From assembly GCA_033063855.1 (NCBI GenBank), contig CP093830.1:6882854-6946853 (forward strand): DNA of 64,000 bases, in the 5' to 3' direction. The number at the start of each line of letters is the position of its first letter. Position 1 is the first letter of the stretch. The notes beneath the pieces were generated by a model. That model did no database searches and was not told the DNA's origin. It was given only the letters and a program-made list of their open reading frames with translations. A program made the position numbers and the translations under genes. Below are positions 47,960 to 59,900 of the stretch, in pieces. This stretch comes from Smittia aterrima (lineage: Eukaryota > Arthropoda > Insecta > Diptera > Chironomidae).

Positions 47960-49642
47960 TCAAAGTGACGGATCCCAGTCGGCGATGCCTCGCTTTTTCA
48001 TGATAAGCTTTCTGCTATCATGAGTTGAACAATTGATGATTGGAAAGTCAATTTCAAAAATGGCCTTCATGATATCAAAATCAGGCACGTTGATTTCACG
48101 TCCATCCAAACAAAGATAATCAAGTTTGTGCCCAGATATTTTGATAGCGAGAATGATTTCTTCGTCAATTTCAAATTTATCGAAGTCCAAGCTGAGATGG
48201 CTGAGCTTCTGATGATTGTGCAAAATCTCATTCAGGTCGCTGGACAAGAAGTTCTTCAGCGTCGACAACATAATTCTTTCTAGATTCGGACAGGCATTGG
48301 CAAGTTTCAGAAGAGATTTGCTGTTTTCTGTTTGTATGTCGATAACATTTGTTATCACCAGTTGTTTGAGTGATTCGTGAGTAAAGTCGTCTCTGATCTC
48401 AAGCATAACTTCAGAAACTTCAAAATTCATGACTTCCAGAATAATTGATTGGAGCAACGGAAAATTCTCAAGAACAATGCCTACGACTCTAAGCGATGGA
48501 TAAATTATCTCGATACTTTGAAGGCTTTTTAAATTTCGTCCCATTTCAATAATTATTGCATCAGAAATTGGCGCTAATCGGAACAGAGTAATTTTCTCGA
48601 GCTGATGTAAGCATTTTATCAAACTCAGTTCGAACCTGAAGAGATGATTGTACTCGTGCAATTCGCGACATTCCATACGAAATTCCTTCAGTTTTGATAG
48701 TTTACGTAGCGACTTAATTGCTTCGGCGGAGACATTATCGACACGTGTTCGAAGGACTTCTAAATGCTTTAGCTGACAAACCGCCGAAAAACCGTCATCG
48801 TCAACAAAAGAATGTCCAAAACTAAGCAAGCGGAGATTCGGCTGATTGTTGATAACAGAAATAAAGTTGTCACTAGATCTCATTTTGAGATGCTCCAGTT
48901 GAAGATGATCGAAGTTGATGTTGTCGTTTTCAAAGATCTCAAGTTTCTTGATATTCGATTGCCGATTGAAAAAGTTTTGGAAGTGAATTGCAACTGAAGA
49001 ATCAAATGTAAAATCCAACTCAGTCAAGATATCTTGAGGAATGCTGTCGAGAACAAACGACGAATCAAAGCAACAATTATATATTGAAAGTTTCTTCAGC
49101 TTTCTCAAATCCGTTTCATGAAATGAAAGTCTGCTCTCGGCACTCGTGGTAAAGATAAAGTTTTGCAAGAATAATTCTTCGACTCTTGGAATCAGCTTCA
49201 GCAAAGCAATTAAATGATTGTCGGTCAGCTTCGTCCATTCGCTTTGTATTGATTTCCATATTTTGAATTGCTTGATGCGATCCCCAAAAGTTTTTACGAC
49301 AATTTCAATTCTTGAGAGACTTGACACGGCTTGATAACCTGTTAAATCGAGAGTAAGATTGCGAACTTTCCGTTTCGATGCTGTGATGGACCTGAAGATC
49401 TCATCGTTGCATATCTGAAAGTTAAGACAACATTTAGTTTGTAAAGCAAGAGTTAATAAGTCACTTACTTGATCATAAGTAATTTCAATTTGATTTTTAT
49501 CCTTTTCCAGTTCACAAATTGCTTCATAGAATCTCTGACAAACCAAACTAGCATTCAATCTATCGCCAATGTCTACGAACTTGAGAACATTCTCCAAGCA
49601 TACATCAGGAAGGCAAAGAATAGAAAGCTTCTCGTCTGACAT
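47960..49642 (-). CDS. F-box and leucine-rich repeat protein
   Basis: There are two exons on the minus strand: 49469-49642 and 47960-49414 (542 residues). The N-terminal F-box reads LPDVCLENVLKFVDIGDRLN followed by ASLVCQRFYEAI. The rest is a series of irregular leucine-rich repeats (for example HLEVLRTRVDNVSAEAIKSL). F-box/LRR proteins are substrate receptors of SCF (Skp1-Cul1) ubiquitin ligases; the substrate here is unknown. The 54-base intron has no stop and is a multiple of three, so unspliced reading also gives an open frame; strong GTAAGT and TTTCAG ends favour splicing. The ATG at 49642 is the first in frame. Confidence 0.85.
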   Translation of the reverse strand: MSDEKLSILCLPDVCLENVLKFVDIGDRLNASLVCQRFYEAICELEKDKNQIEITYDQVSDLLTLALQTKCCLNFQICNDEIFRSITASKRKVRNLTLDLTGYQAVSSLSRIEIVVKTFGDRIKQFKIWKSIQSEWTKLTDNHLIALLKLIPRVEELFLQNFIFTTSAESRLSFHETDLRKLKKLSIYNCCFDSSFVLDSIPQDILTELDFTFDSSVAIHFQNFFNRQSNIKKLEIFENDNINFDHLQLEHLKMRSSDNFISVINNQPNLRLLSFGHSFVDDDGFSAVCQLKHLEVLRTRVDNVSAEAIKSLRKLSKLKEFRMECRELHEYNHLFRFELSLIKCLHQLEKITLFRLAPISDAIIIEMGRNLKSLQSIEIIYPSLRVVGIVLENFPLLQSIILEVMNFEVSEVMLEIRDDFTHESLKQLVITNVIDIQTENSKSLLKLANACPNLERIMLSTLKNFLSSDLNEILHNHQKLSHLSLDFDKFEIDEEIILAIKISGHKLDYLCLDGREINVPDFDIMKAIFEIDFPIINCSTHDSRKLIMKKRGIADWDPSL

Positions 49643-50046
49643 ATTAAACAAAAATTACCAAAAATGTGAAATGAAAATAAGGAAACGAAATTAAAAAGGT
49701 AAACAAAATCGACAATTGAACTCCTTTTAGTCGAATATTCTCGAAAATAAGGTGAAATCCTTAACATAATGTTTTCATGTAGTAGCATATGTTGATAAAT
49801 ATCTTTCTATGTAGAACAGTTTTCAAATAGCCTCTGAGTGAGCGAGATATTCGCGTTTTAAAATTAATATTTTATAACCGTCCGATCCAAGACACAATAT
49901 ATTTCAAAAAATTTATTTTATTTCAAGTTGTGTCTTGAATCTTGCCATTCGACAAAGCAGAAAAGTCATTCTGCTTAAAAACCTTGGAAATTGTAAATAA
50001 ACAGTGAAATATTTTAAATTAAAGAGTGAAATTACGGAAACGAGCA
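49643..50046. promoter_or_regulatory. Divergent promoter between F-box gene and twinfilin
   Basis: About 400 bases separate the two start codons. The interval contains an imperfect inverted repeat (49884-49897 with 49928-49941, 14-base arms, one mismatch). No TATA box is obvious. Confidence 0.4.
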
Positions 50047-51597
50047 ATGTCGCATCGAACTGGGATCAAATGTAATTTCTTTTTCTATGAAATATTCTCT
50101 AAAGTTGTGCAAAGAAATCTTTTTCTCGGATATCACGAAACTTTCAAGTTTATACTACTTCTTGATTACATTATAGCGCTGTGTTAATGAAATAAAAAAG
50201 TTCTTATCGTTGATTGCTTCGACAGTCAATTCTTATCGTCAGATATCCGTGTGCAGTCATCAACACAAAAATATTTCATGTGAATCAGCATAGAAAGTTA
50301 CTTTTGTTGTTGTGGTCTCCTCTCAGAACTTGAAAATAATTAAACCGGAAATTTTAATGACTCCGATCATTGTGATAAAAACAATGGAATGATAAATTGA
50401 CACCAAAGCTTGGGGGAGAAGTTTTGGTTGCGCAACAAATTTTTGTTCCACTTGAGAGTCGATTGAAACTAATCATGTGGAACATCTTGCTGATGTATTT
50501 GAGTTAATTCGTTTCTCCTCTTTTATCTTCACAGCTAATGCCGAGCTTTTGAAGTTCTTCGGAAAGTGTAAAGACGGCAAGACGCGGCTTGTGAAAGTTT
50601 CCATTGAAAACGGTAATTATTTTGTTAATTGGATGATCCGAGATTATTAGCTAACACAAATGACATTGTTTCCACAGAGGAATTGACATTAGTGAGTCAT
50701 AGAGATGTGAAGAAAGACTGGGAAAAGGATTTTGATAAGCTGATTCAACCGGAGCTCGAGCAAGATGTCCCGTGTTACATTCTTTATCGTCTCGACACAA
50801 AAAATACAGAAGGCGGATACTCGTGGATGCTTATCAGTTGGATCCCCGATATATCAACAATCAGACAGAAGATGATTTACGCTTCAACAAAGAGCACTTT
50901 GAAACTGGAATTCGGAGGTTCATACTTGAAGGAAGAATATCATGCGACGACTCCAGAAGAAATCACCTTTGCTGGCTATCAGAAAAACAAATTATCAATG
51001 GCAGCGCCAACACCATTGACTCAGCGAGAAGAAGAAATTAATGAGCTGCGTCGCTCAGAAATTAAAACAGATGTCGGAGTTGATACGCGCCATCAAACGT
51101 TGAGCGGAATCAATTGTCCCATCACAGATGCTGCTCTTCAAGCTCTTCACGATCTCAAACGAGGCAGTTACAATTATCTACAGTTCAAAATTGATCTGGA
51201 TCGAGAAGAAATTCATATCGTCAAAGCAGATAATTTAGATGTTCACAAACTAAGTGCTCAAGTCCCAAACGATCACGCTCGCTTCCATATCTTCCTTTTT
51301 AAACACTCGTACGATGGAGACTGGCAAGAAAGCTTCGTTTTTATCTACAGCATGCCGGGATACAATTGTTCAGTCAAGGAACGAATGATGTATTCATCAT
51401 CGAAAGCTCCATTCTTAGACACAATTCAAAATCTCGGGCTGGAGATCACGAAAAAGCTTGAAATCGATGATGCATCGGAACTTTCCGAAGACAATCTTAT
51501 TGACGAGATCCACCCCAAGAAAATGCTTCACAAGACTCAGTTTGCCAAACCAGCCCCACCAAGCAAAAATCGAGGACCACGGAGATTAATCAAGTAA
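50047..51597 (+). CDS. twf: Twinfilin, actin monomer and barbed-end regulator
   Basis: There are three exons: 50047-50071, 50535-50612 and 50678-51597 (340 residues, the family's usual length). The N-terminus MSHRTGIKSNAELLKFFGKC is diagnostic for twinfilin and is assembled from the 25-base first exon. Two ADF-homology domains follow (residues ~5-140 and ~175-310), each with the long helix segment near the family's actin-binding face (IRQKMIYASTKSTLK and VKERMMYSSSKAPF). The basic C-terminal tail (KNRGPRRLIK) fits the capping-protein-binding tail. It sequesters ADP-actin monomers and controls barbed ends in the cytoplasm. It is convergent with TIMMDC1. Confidence 0.95.
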
Positions 51598-51925
51598 AGT
51601 TCATTGAATATCGCTCACGCATCACTGCAAATTTTAATCAAATTGAAGTTTTTCTAGTTTAATCCTTCTAGTTTACTCTTTTAAATTCAAAGTTTTATTT
51701 ATTATGATTGAATGTAGCAAATTGAGTATTTTATTCTTATTTTTTGGAAAAATGAAAGAGTTGGCACCAACGAATGATTGACAATCGCAATCGAAAAAAA
51801 AACATCAAATCAAATATGAAAATCGCATTTTACTGTTTTATAAGAGTTTTAATTGAATAAAAAAAATGTGGAGACAGAAGTTTTCATCAAAATTATTTAT
51901 TCTACATTTATATTTATTCAACATT

Positions 51926-52889
51926 CTATTTTGCAGCTTTAGGCTCATCTGGTAAAAGATTCTTGATATCGTTCTTACCCATACCAACTTTTCCATCATG
52001 ACTTTTTATTAAATCATCGTCGTGTTCTGTTCCTTCGATAGATTGTTTAAAATTATCGTTGATTGCATCATCACGTTGAGCTCGCCATTTGTACTGCCAG
52101 TAACGCGCTTCTTCCATTGTCATTCCTGTTGATTTTAGAATAAATAGCGAAACTCCTCCGGCAACCGCACCTAAGCCTCCGCCAATTAATCCACCAGCAA
52201 ACATTCCGCGGAGACCCATGTTGAACTTGTACATTGATCCAGTAATAGCTCCTGCAGCGACATACTCAACAATTGAAGACTTGCCGCGATATACAGCGAT
52301 TGAGGTTGTGATTGCACTAAAATAATAAAATGTTTTAAATAAAGTTTAATAGAAGTTTAATTCCTTACGTGTAAGATGTTGTGAACAACGCTAGTCTCCA
52401 TCCAAATCGAAATGCATTTTTAGCAAATCCCATCGTGACTTGATCTTGAAGTTTTCTTTTAGCTTCGAGATGATGGTGAAATGCTGTAGCTTGATTTCTG
52501 TCCATGAAATCAATGTATGACTTTCGCGAGCCTAAGAATCCTCCATACACAGCTCCTTGAATAAGATTTTGATGTAAATAAAGTGAGAATTTCAGCTGAA
52601 AACCTACCAAGAAATCCTCCAAGGAAAGAAGCTTGATAAACCGAGTTCAACTCAGTTGACATTCTTCCAAACTCACTGTAAATATAAAGTTAGTTCTCAC
52701 AAAAGAAATCTTTCGGTTTCAAAAGTCTTACTCAGTTGACCACATTCTTACAATTCGATCCATTCCAGTTTCGCCGGTGTTGTCCATGTCCGGTATTTTG
52801 AAACCTGAAGTCGAGTCATGATCGATTGCTCGATCCAAGCTAGGACCAAATGCCAGTAACGCAGGAGCTCTAAAGAGCTTCGAAATCAT
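51926..52889 (-). CDS. TIMMDC1: Complex I assembly factor TIMMDC1
   Basis: There are four exons on the minus strand: 52732-52889, 52608-52675, 52369-52555 and 51926-52316 (267 residues). The core matches the Tim17/TIMMDC1 domain, with glycine-rich membrane helices (SFLGGFLGAVYGGFLG; AAGAITGSMYKFNMGLRG; FAGGLIGGGLGAVAGG) and the FGWRLALFTTSYT segment. TIMMDC1 is an inner-membrane protein of the MCIA pathway that helps build the complex I membrane arm. The first ATG in frame is at 52889. It is head to head with the auxilin/GAK gene. Confidence 0.9.
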
Positions 52890-53028
52890 TTTTATATTTT
52901 TCACCGAGATAAACAAAGTCGAGCAGATTCCAACTGGAATTATAAAGTTTGTTTAAGTTACAGGGGTCTTCGACTGGTAGAGAGTGAAAAATATTCTCTA
53001 CAGAAACAAAACTTTAAATTACACAAAG
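52890..53028. promoter_or_regulatory. 139-bp divergent promoter
   Basis: Only 139 bases separate the TIMMDC1 and auxilin/GAK start codons, so both transcripts must start in or near this interval. This is the tightest head-to-head pair in the window. Confidence 0.55.
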
Positions 53029-56000
53029 ATGGACGGACTGTTCAAGAAAACGATGAGTTATCTCAATTCAGAAGTTGTTACTCAAGATGAATTTGTTGGA
53101 AGAGTCGTGGAAGTGGCATCGATAAAGCTGAAAATACTCAGGAAAATCGCTGAGGGTGAGAAGAGAATTTCTCCAAGTCTTTGTTGTTATCTTGGAAAAG
53201 CCCACGATATTTGACATTGAAGAGATAAGAGAACTGTGGGCGGACGTACAAAACAAATAAGCCACGCAATTTCTCTCGCTTATCTTGTTTGTTTCAACCC
53301 CAAGTGAAACTTTCTTTTCAAAACTTATGAATGAGATGAAGTTCTATTGAAACAGACAATTGATGAGTCACTAAAAGATCTGTTTTGTTTAATTCATTTT
53401 AGGCGGATTTGCGATTGTTTACGTAGCAAGAGACATTGACAGTGGAACTGATTACGCTTTAAAGCGACTCTTTGGCTCCGATAAGGATGAATGCAACAAC
53501 ATCATCAAAGAAATCAACATTCACAAGCAAATCTCGGGACATCCTAACATTGTCAAGTTCGTCACAGCGTCGTTCATCGACAGAACTCAAAACAGTGGTC
53601 GAGCTGAATATTTACTGGTCACTGAGCTTTGTAAAGGTGGATCGCTTTATGATTGTCTCGATCAACCAATGGAGCCACAAACTGTACTCAAAATCATTTA
53701 TCAAGCGACAAAAGCTGTCGCGCATTTACATTCACAAAACATCAATCATCGTGATATTAAAGTTGAGAACTTCTTGATTGGATCTGATGGACTTTTAAAA
53801 CTTTGCGACTTTGGATCAGCAACTCTAGAGTCTCACGCTCCTGATCTAACATGGTCCACACAGCAACGTAACAATTTAGAAGAACTTCTTCAGAAATTTA
53901 CGACTCCAATGTATCGAGCACCTGAACAGTTGGATACATGGAATAACTATCCGATTGGGACGAAGACAGATGTGTGGGCGTTAGGTTGCATTCTCTTCTG
54001 TTTATGTTACAAGAAGCATCCATTCGAGGATGGTGCGAAACTAAGAATCATCAATGGCAATTACAGCATTCCAAGCGATTCCCGATTCGTTTGCTTTAAC
54101 GATGTCATCAAAGGATGTTTCGTTGTCGATCCGAATGGAAGATTCGATGTTTCGATGGTTCTTGAACGTCTCGGAGCTATTTCAGAGACTAAAGGTTGGT
54201 CTCTCAGAGGTGAACTGGAGATAGTTGGAAAACCTTTGACTTCGCCATTGACAGAAATTCCAAATCCAAGTCCTTCACATGCTAATGCGCCTTCCCGACC
54301 TCCGCCGCCCAGGCCATCTATTCCAGTTAATCCAGTTCAACAAAAGCCCGAAATTAGACAACCCCATGCTCCTTCACCTCCCCAAAGTCAAGTTTCTGGA
54401 GGACAACAAGCAGGAAGTGGATTGTTTTCATCTTTCAAAGGAGGCGCCGGAAGTTTTCTTAAAAATCTGAAAGATACTTCTTCGAAAGTTATGCAAACAG
54501 TTCAACAGACAATGGCACGAACTGATCTTGACGTAAGCTTCATTACACAACGTATTATTGTCATGCCGTGTCCTACTGAAGGTCTGGAATCCGCATACAA
54601 AACAAATCACATCGAAGATGTCAAAATGTATTTGGAGCAACGTCATCATTTATCGAAAGTCAGTGTTTACAACTTAGGCCCACGATGTTCTCGTTTGCCT
54701 CCTCCCGTTCGAACCGTCGAATGTGGTTTCATTTATCAACCATCTTCACCGAAGGCTCCTTCACTAACCCACATGTACTCTCTTGCTGAAGATATGTATG
54801 GATTCTTGATGAGCGATCCAAAAGCAGTTATCATTGTTCAAAGCCCTGATAGTGGCCGTGCTACTGCTGCAACGATGGTTTGTGCTTTAATGGTTTACGC
54901 TCAACTCGTGCAAGAGCCTGAAGATGCATTGCAAATGTTTGCTGTCAAGCGCATTCCACCGAATATGAGACCATCAGAGCTCAGATATTTATATTACACA
55001 GCCGATATTGTTCGTTCTCATTTACCGCACTACAAGCCGATTACACTGGTTTCAACTAACTTCAGCCCTGTTCCCAGAATGACAAAAGCAAGAGACGGTT
55101 GTCGACTCTACATAGAAGTGGTTGCTAATGATCGTGTTGTTGTTAGCACTCTTCAGGATTATGAACGCATGAGGTGAGATTTAAAATTTTAATCCATTGA
55201 CACGCTTTTTACATTTTGTAAACCTTTTAGGCTTTATCATGCTTCCGAAGGGAAAATAAATCTTCCACTGAACATCACGGTCTGTGGGGACATCACAATT
55301 ACTCTTTACCACGCTCGTAACGCAATGGCAGGCATGGGAAGAACTCAAGGTTTAAAGATTTGTCAGCTTCAATTCCACAGTGGTTTCATTCCCGAAGAGG
55401 AAACTCTTTTGTCCTTCAATCGTTCAGAGCTCGATGATGTTCCTGATGTCGAACACGTTCCAAATAGCTTTAATCTCAGCTTGTCTGTGTTTGTCGGAGA
55501 TGATGAGAGAGCTCCAGTGTCTCAACCACCTTGGATCACTTCCAAGAGCTCACAGAGAGATCCAAAAATATTATTTGCATCACAACTTGAATACGATGAG
55601 AATGTGGATAATTTTAGTGAGTTTGATTGAGTGACAATTTTATGAATAATTCATAATGCTTTTCTATTTTAGTTTCAAAGCCAAGTGTCAATAATAACTC
55701 AGGCTCTCACATCCCGCCGCCAAGACCAGCCCCTCCAATAGTTCATCACACTCAACTTGTTGATCAGAGCGAGTACAGAGATGACTCTCCAGATTCACCA
55801 GAAATTGAAGAACCAGAACCTACTCCTCCTGCAGCTGAGTTCGACTTCCTGAATTTGGGAAGTGATAAACCTCCTGTTCCTGAACCACCGAAGATTTCAA
55901 AAGTTAAGGAGCCAAGCTTCGATTTACTCGGAGGATTTGATAGCAACTTCAGCGATCCATTCCCAGATTTAGTTGGCAGTGCAATGAATAAGCCAACAGT

Positions 56001-56972
56001 TCCAATTCAAGTTACTAACACCAATAATGGACTAGATGATCTCTTCGGTTCATTGCCACAATCATCAGCTCCTACAATAGTCCCTAGTAAATCGAGCAGT
56101 GATTTAAACGGATTAAATCTCAATTTTAACAACATGGGATCAACTTCTGCTGCTCCAAAGCAAGCTGAGGAAGTTAACAAAGATCCTTTTGCTGACTTGA
56201 CAAAGGGATTACATCCAGACTGGAGTGGAACGTCTACAAAAACAGCTCCAAGCCCAATGGGAACGCAATATTCAACACCAGTTCATCAATTCGGAGTTAA
56301 TACTTCGTCTTCCGCATCTGCGTCACCTAAAAATAATCCATCGACGCCAATCCATCAAATGAAAAGTCCAATTGATCCGCGTCCTGATTACAGTCGCTCT
56401 CATTTCCAAGAACAGCAACCACAAGGATCTGCTCCAAAATCTAAATCAGCAGACATATTCGGAGACATTCTCGGGTCGCAAGGATATTCTTTCGGAAGTA
56501 AAACAAATCAAGGACCGAAGACAATTAACGACATGAGAAAAGTTGAGCTATCACAGACAATGGATCCAGAGAGATTGAAAGTGATGGAATGGGTGAGTTT
56601 TAATTTCAAAACCGAGGAGAATGTCATCTTGACAATTAATTATTTCAGACGGAAGGAAAGACAGGAAACATTCGTGCTCTGTTATGTTCGGTTCACACAA
56701 TTTTATGGGCTGATGCGAAGTGGAAGCCTTGCGAAATGTCAACATTGATGACAGCAAACGAAGTAAAGAAGGCGTATCGTCGCTGCTGTCTTGCCGTTCA
56801 TCCTGATAAGGTTTGTTGACTCATTTAATTTCGAGTGATAATTCAGTGGAATATTTATTATTTGTAGCACACTGGATTGGAACATGAAAACCTTGCAAAG
56901 CTAATCTTCATGGAGCTCAACAATGCATTTTCCGACTTTGAGAACGACGCATCAAAGCAGAATTTATTTTAA
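53029..56972 (+). CDS. aux: Auxilin / cyclin G-associated kinase
   Basis: There are six exons: 53029-53155, 53403-55173, 55231-55616, 55673-56592, 56649-56810 and 56868-56972 (1,156 residues). In order they encode an NAK-family kinase domain (glycine loop GGFAIVYVARD, Lys in YALKRL, INHRDIKVEN, CDFGSA, YRAPEQLD), a proline-rich linker, a PTEN-like phosphatase domain plus C2 domain, a disordered part with DPF/DLL clathrin and AP-2 motifs (DLLGGFDSNFSDPF, KDPFADL), and a C-terminal J domain with HPDK. The protein recruits Hsc70 to uncoat clathrin vesicles; in flies auxilin is needed for Notch ligand endocytosis. The PTEN-like loop lacks the catalytic cysteine (IVQSPDSGRAT), so it is a lipid-binding rather than catalytic module. 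Confidence 0.95.
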
Positions 56973-59900
56973 ACGGCGACTTTTAGTTAGACTTTTGCCT
57001 ATTGCTCAAGCTGATGAGATTGATTCGCTTATTTTCTCGTATACAATTAGTCTATTACTTCCTTCCTTACCACGAAAATTTCCCCGTAACTAACAAAAAA
57101 TGAATCAATCTGTGATTTGAGTTGATTTAAAGCTTAGTAAAAGTTTAAAAAGAAAGACCTGAGTCTGTGTGCTTTGCAATTCGAGTCCACAAAGTTCAGA
57201 AGTCTATAAAATGTGAGCTCGGAGCAGTGTTTATAGAAATATTTATTGTTGATTCAACCCCTATCTGTATTTAATCCTATTATGAGAGCAAAGGAAAAGT
57301 CATTCCGGAAACGAAAGCAAATTTAAATGTATTTAAGGAAAATTCCAAAATATATCGAGATGAGAAGTTACATGAAAAAAAAACTGAAATTTAATTTTTC
57401 AATTCCCCTCATCATGCTATGATCGCGGATATATGTTGAGATATATCGCAGTATTAGTGAGTTATGCGCTATATTCCGCGCACGATAGTTTCCTCTTAAT
57501 CTCAGTTTTTATTATTTTTTTTGTGTTAATAGTCGAGTCAGTCCTTTCGCGCATAATTTCACTCCAATTGTTATCGCAGAAAATAATCAAACTCGAGGAT
57601 TGTGCGGTAGTCGTGAAGGAACTGCGAAATAATTGACATTTTAAAGCGAGAAATATTTCCCTTGAATCACCAAGAATTTTTTGTTGTTCAATTGTGAATT
57701 TTCGAAAATAGGAGCTAAAGGACGATCAAAAGGCATCGCAAACATAGTAAACGGATCTGATCGACAATTTCCTACACGAATTGGATAATCTTCGATATTA
57801 CAACGGCGGTTTTCGTGTGAAATTTGTTTGTGAAAAATTTGGAATGGACGTCGAGAAGAAAAAGTGAAATGAGAAATTGAAATCTTTTTATGTGTGTTGC
57901 TGGTATTTTAAAACAGAGGAAAATTTAGCTGTGAAAATTGAATAATTTTGTGCTTCAAAGTTGCATAAATGCTTCGTGGCCTTAGCAGAGAAATTCTTGT
58001 GTGATTAAGCAAATGCTTCTGATAAGAAAGAGAGAAAAAGAAAAATATGAAAGTGTATTAAAAGGCAGCTAAAGAAGTGAAATATTTTGAGTGAAAAAGA
58101 AAATCAGGGTCGCAAATCGCAGTGCCTTCGACGTTGATCCGCTGGAATTTCAAGGATCACTTTGCGAGAATTAGAGAATATTTCTCATCCTTGAAGAACA
58201 TTGCAATCAACACTTTCGCGATTCACAAAACGAAGAGCGTAGTAACAACAAAAAGATTTATTTAAAAATAGAAATTCGGTAAGTTCTTTAACTTGAAACT
58301 CTCTTCGAGATGAAAGATAATGATCGGCGAGTTCCTTATCTTAAGCTTCTTCTTTTTGCATTGGAATGTCGGTCGTTGCGCGAGGATTATTTACAATGTC
58401 GTGAATATTCTGTACAAATCGCGAGACATTGAGGCCTCTCCGACAGCTGAAAGTCTAAAATATTCTCGGAAAATTCATAAAATCACGGACGAGATCTCGA
58501 GCCAACGGTGCCGAAGCTCTGACAGAAATATTTCTTTTTTTTTGCCATATGAAATGACTACACACATGCATCTACTCGTAAAGAGACGTGTAGAGAGTCA
58601 AACAACAAGAAAATCTACACATTCTCACATCCATTCGCTTTAAACAAAAAAAAAACTCTTTTCACATTTTTCTTTTTTCGAGAATTGCAAGCGCGCTTTA
58701 ATTTTTCTTAGGAAAATCTCTTGACTTTTAATGTTTCTTTATTTTCGTCTTTATCGTTGTCATTAAAAAAATCTCGTCCGAGAGAGGTCGAGTGGAATTT
58801 CCTGCGGATGCAATCTCAAGCATCAATCGCATGATTAAAAGTAAATTCTTAGCTGGAGGGAAATTTTTCGTGAACGAAATCCGAGCAGAAGGAGAGAAAA
58901 AAAAATGAAAATCTGTGAGGAATGTTTCGTAAAAAAAAGTTGAAATTCCATTGGAAATTCTTCGACAGTTTCTTTTCTTCTTCTTCTCTTCGCTTATTTT
59001 TAGATTTTCGGGTTGCACAGAGCGATGTTTGTTTATTTATTTACAATTATCGCGTGTGTATTGAGAGCATATTTTATTAGCCAATTTTTCGTGTTCACGT
59101 CGAGGTTGGAAATTCCTTTCTCAAGATGTTCAATTGTAAACCGTGCCGCGTCCCCGTCTCGATAATGTTCATTCGATATATTATAAATCCCACCCGCGCA
59201 AAATGTCAAGCGAGTAATATTTTTTTAAAGAGAAACTTAAAATTGCATAAATGTGATTGAGTGTGAAAGAATGCGGCTTTGCAATTCGCTTTTCATGCAA
59301 ATGTTTGTGATCGTATGACAAACACAGAAGAAAGAGATCACCGAAGGTTAAAGGCACTGTGCGTTGTCTCACGTAAAATTGCGTAAATCGCGAGTGCTAG
59401 ATTGTAGTTTATGCCTTCAAGGTGTCGAGCAAGGAGCGCGCGAATTATTCCGTGAAGTAATCAGTCGAAGTTCCGTCAGGCGACAAGACACTGATTACAC
59501 ATTCTCTGGCCTTTTGTGAACTGAGTGAACAGATCTTTCACTCAGATTGATTGATGGATTTTGATTTCTTCCTCTTCTTGCCTCCGATCGATAACATGCT
59601 CTTTTTATGATATATTGAAATACATTCCTTTTTCTTCTCTCCTCTATGAATTTCCATTGATCCGATGGCGGGACTCAAAATGACGGATGAAGAAGAAAGA
59701 TCATTTTAAAAATTTATTATTGAAATTCTTCTGATTATCACTCGCGTGTTTGATAGGATTAACATTTTTCAAGCCTCGCTTCCTTCGTCAAAGAGATTTT
59801 CTTACCCATATCAAATTACGCTTCTGCTTGAGCTCTCTTATTGGAATGTCCATGGACATCTCGAAATAACAAGATTGAGTGATGAAGCTCCGTCGATCAC

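Noticed and set aside
57433..57636. Hydrophobic 67-residue frame downstream of auxilin/GAK
   Set aside because: Hydrophobicity follows from T-rich DNA; nothing else supports a gene.
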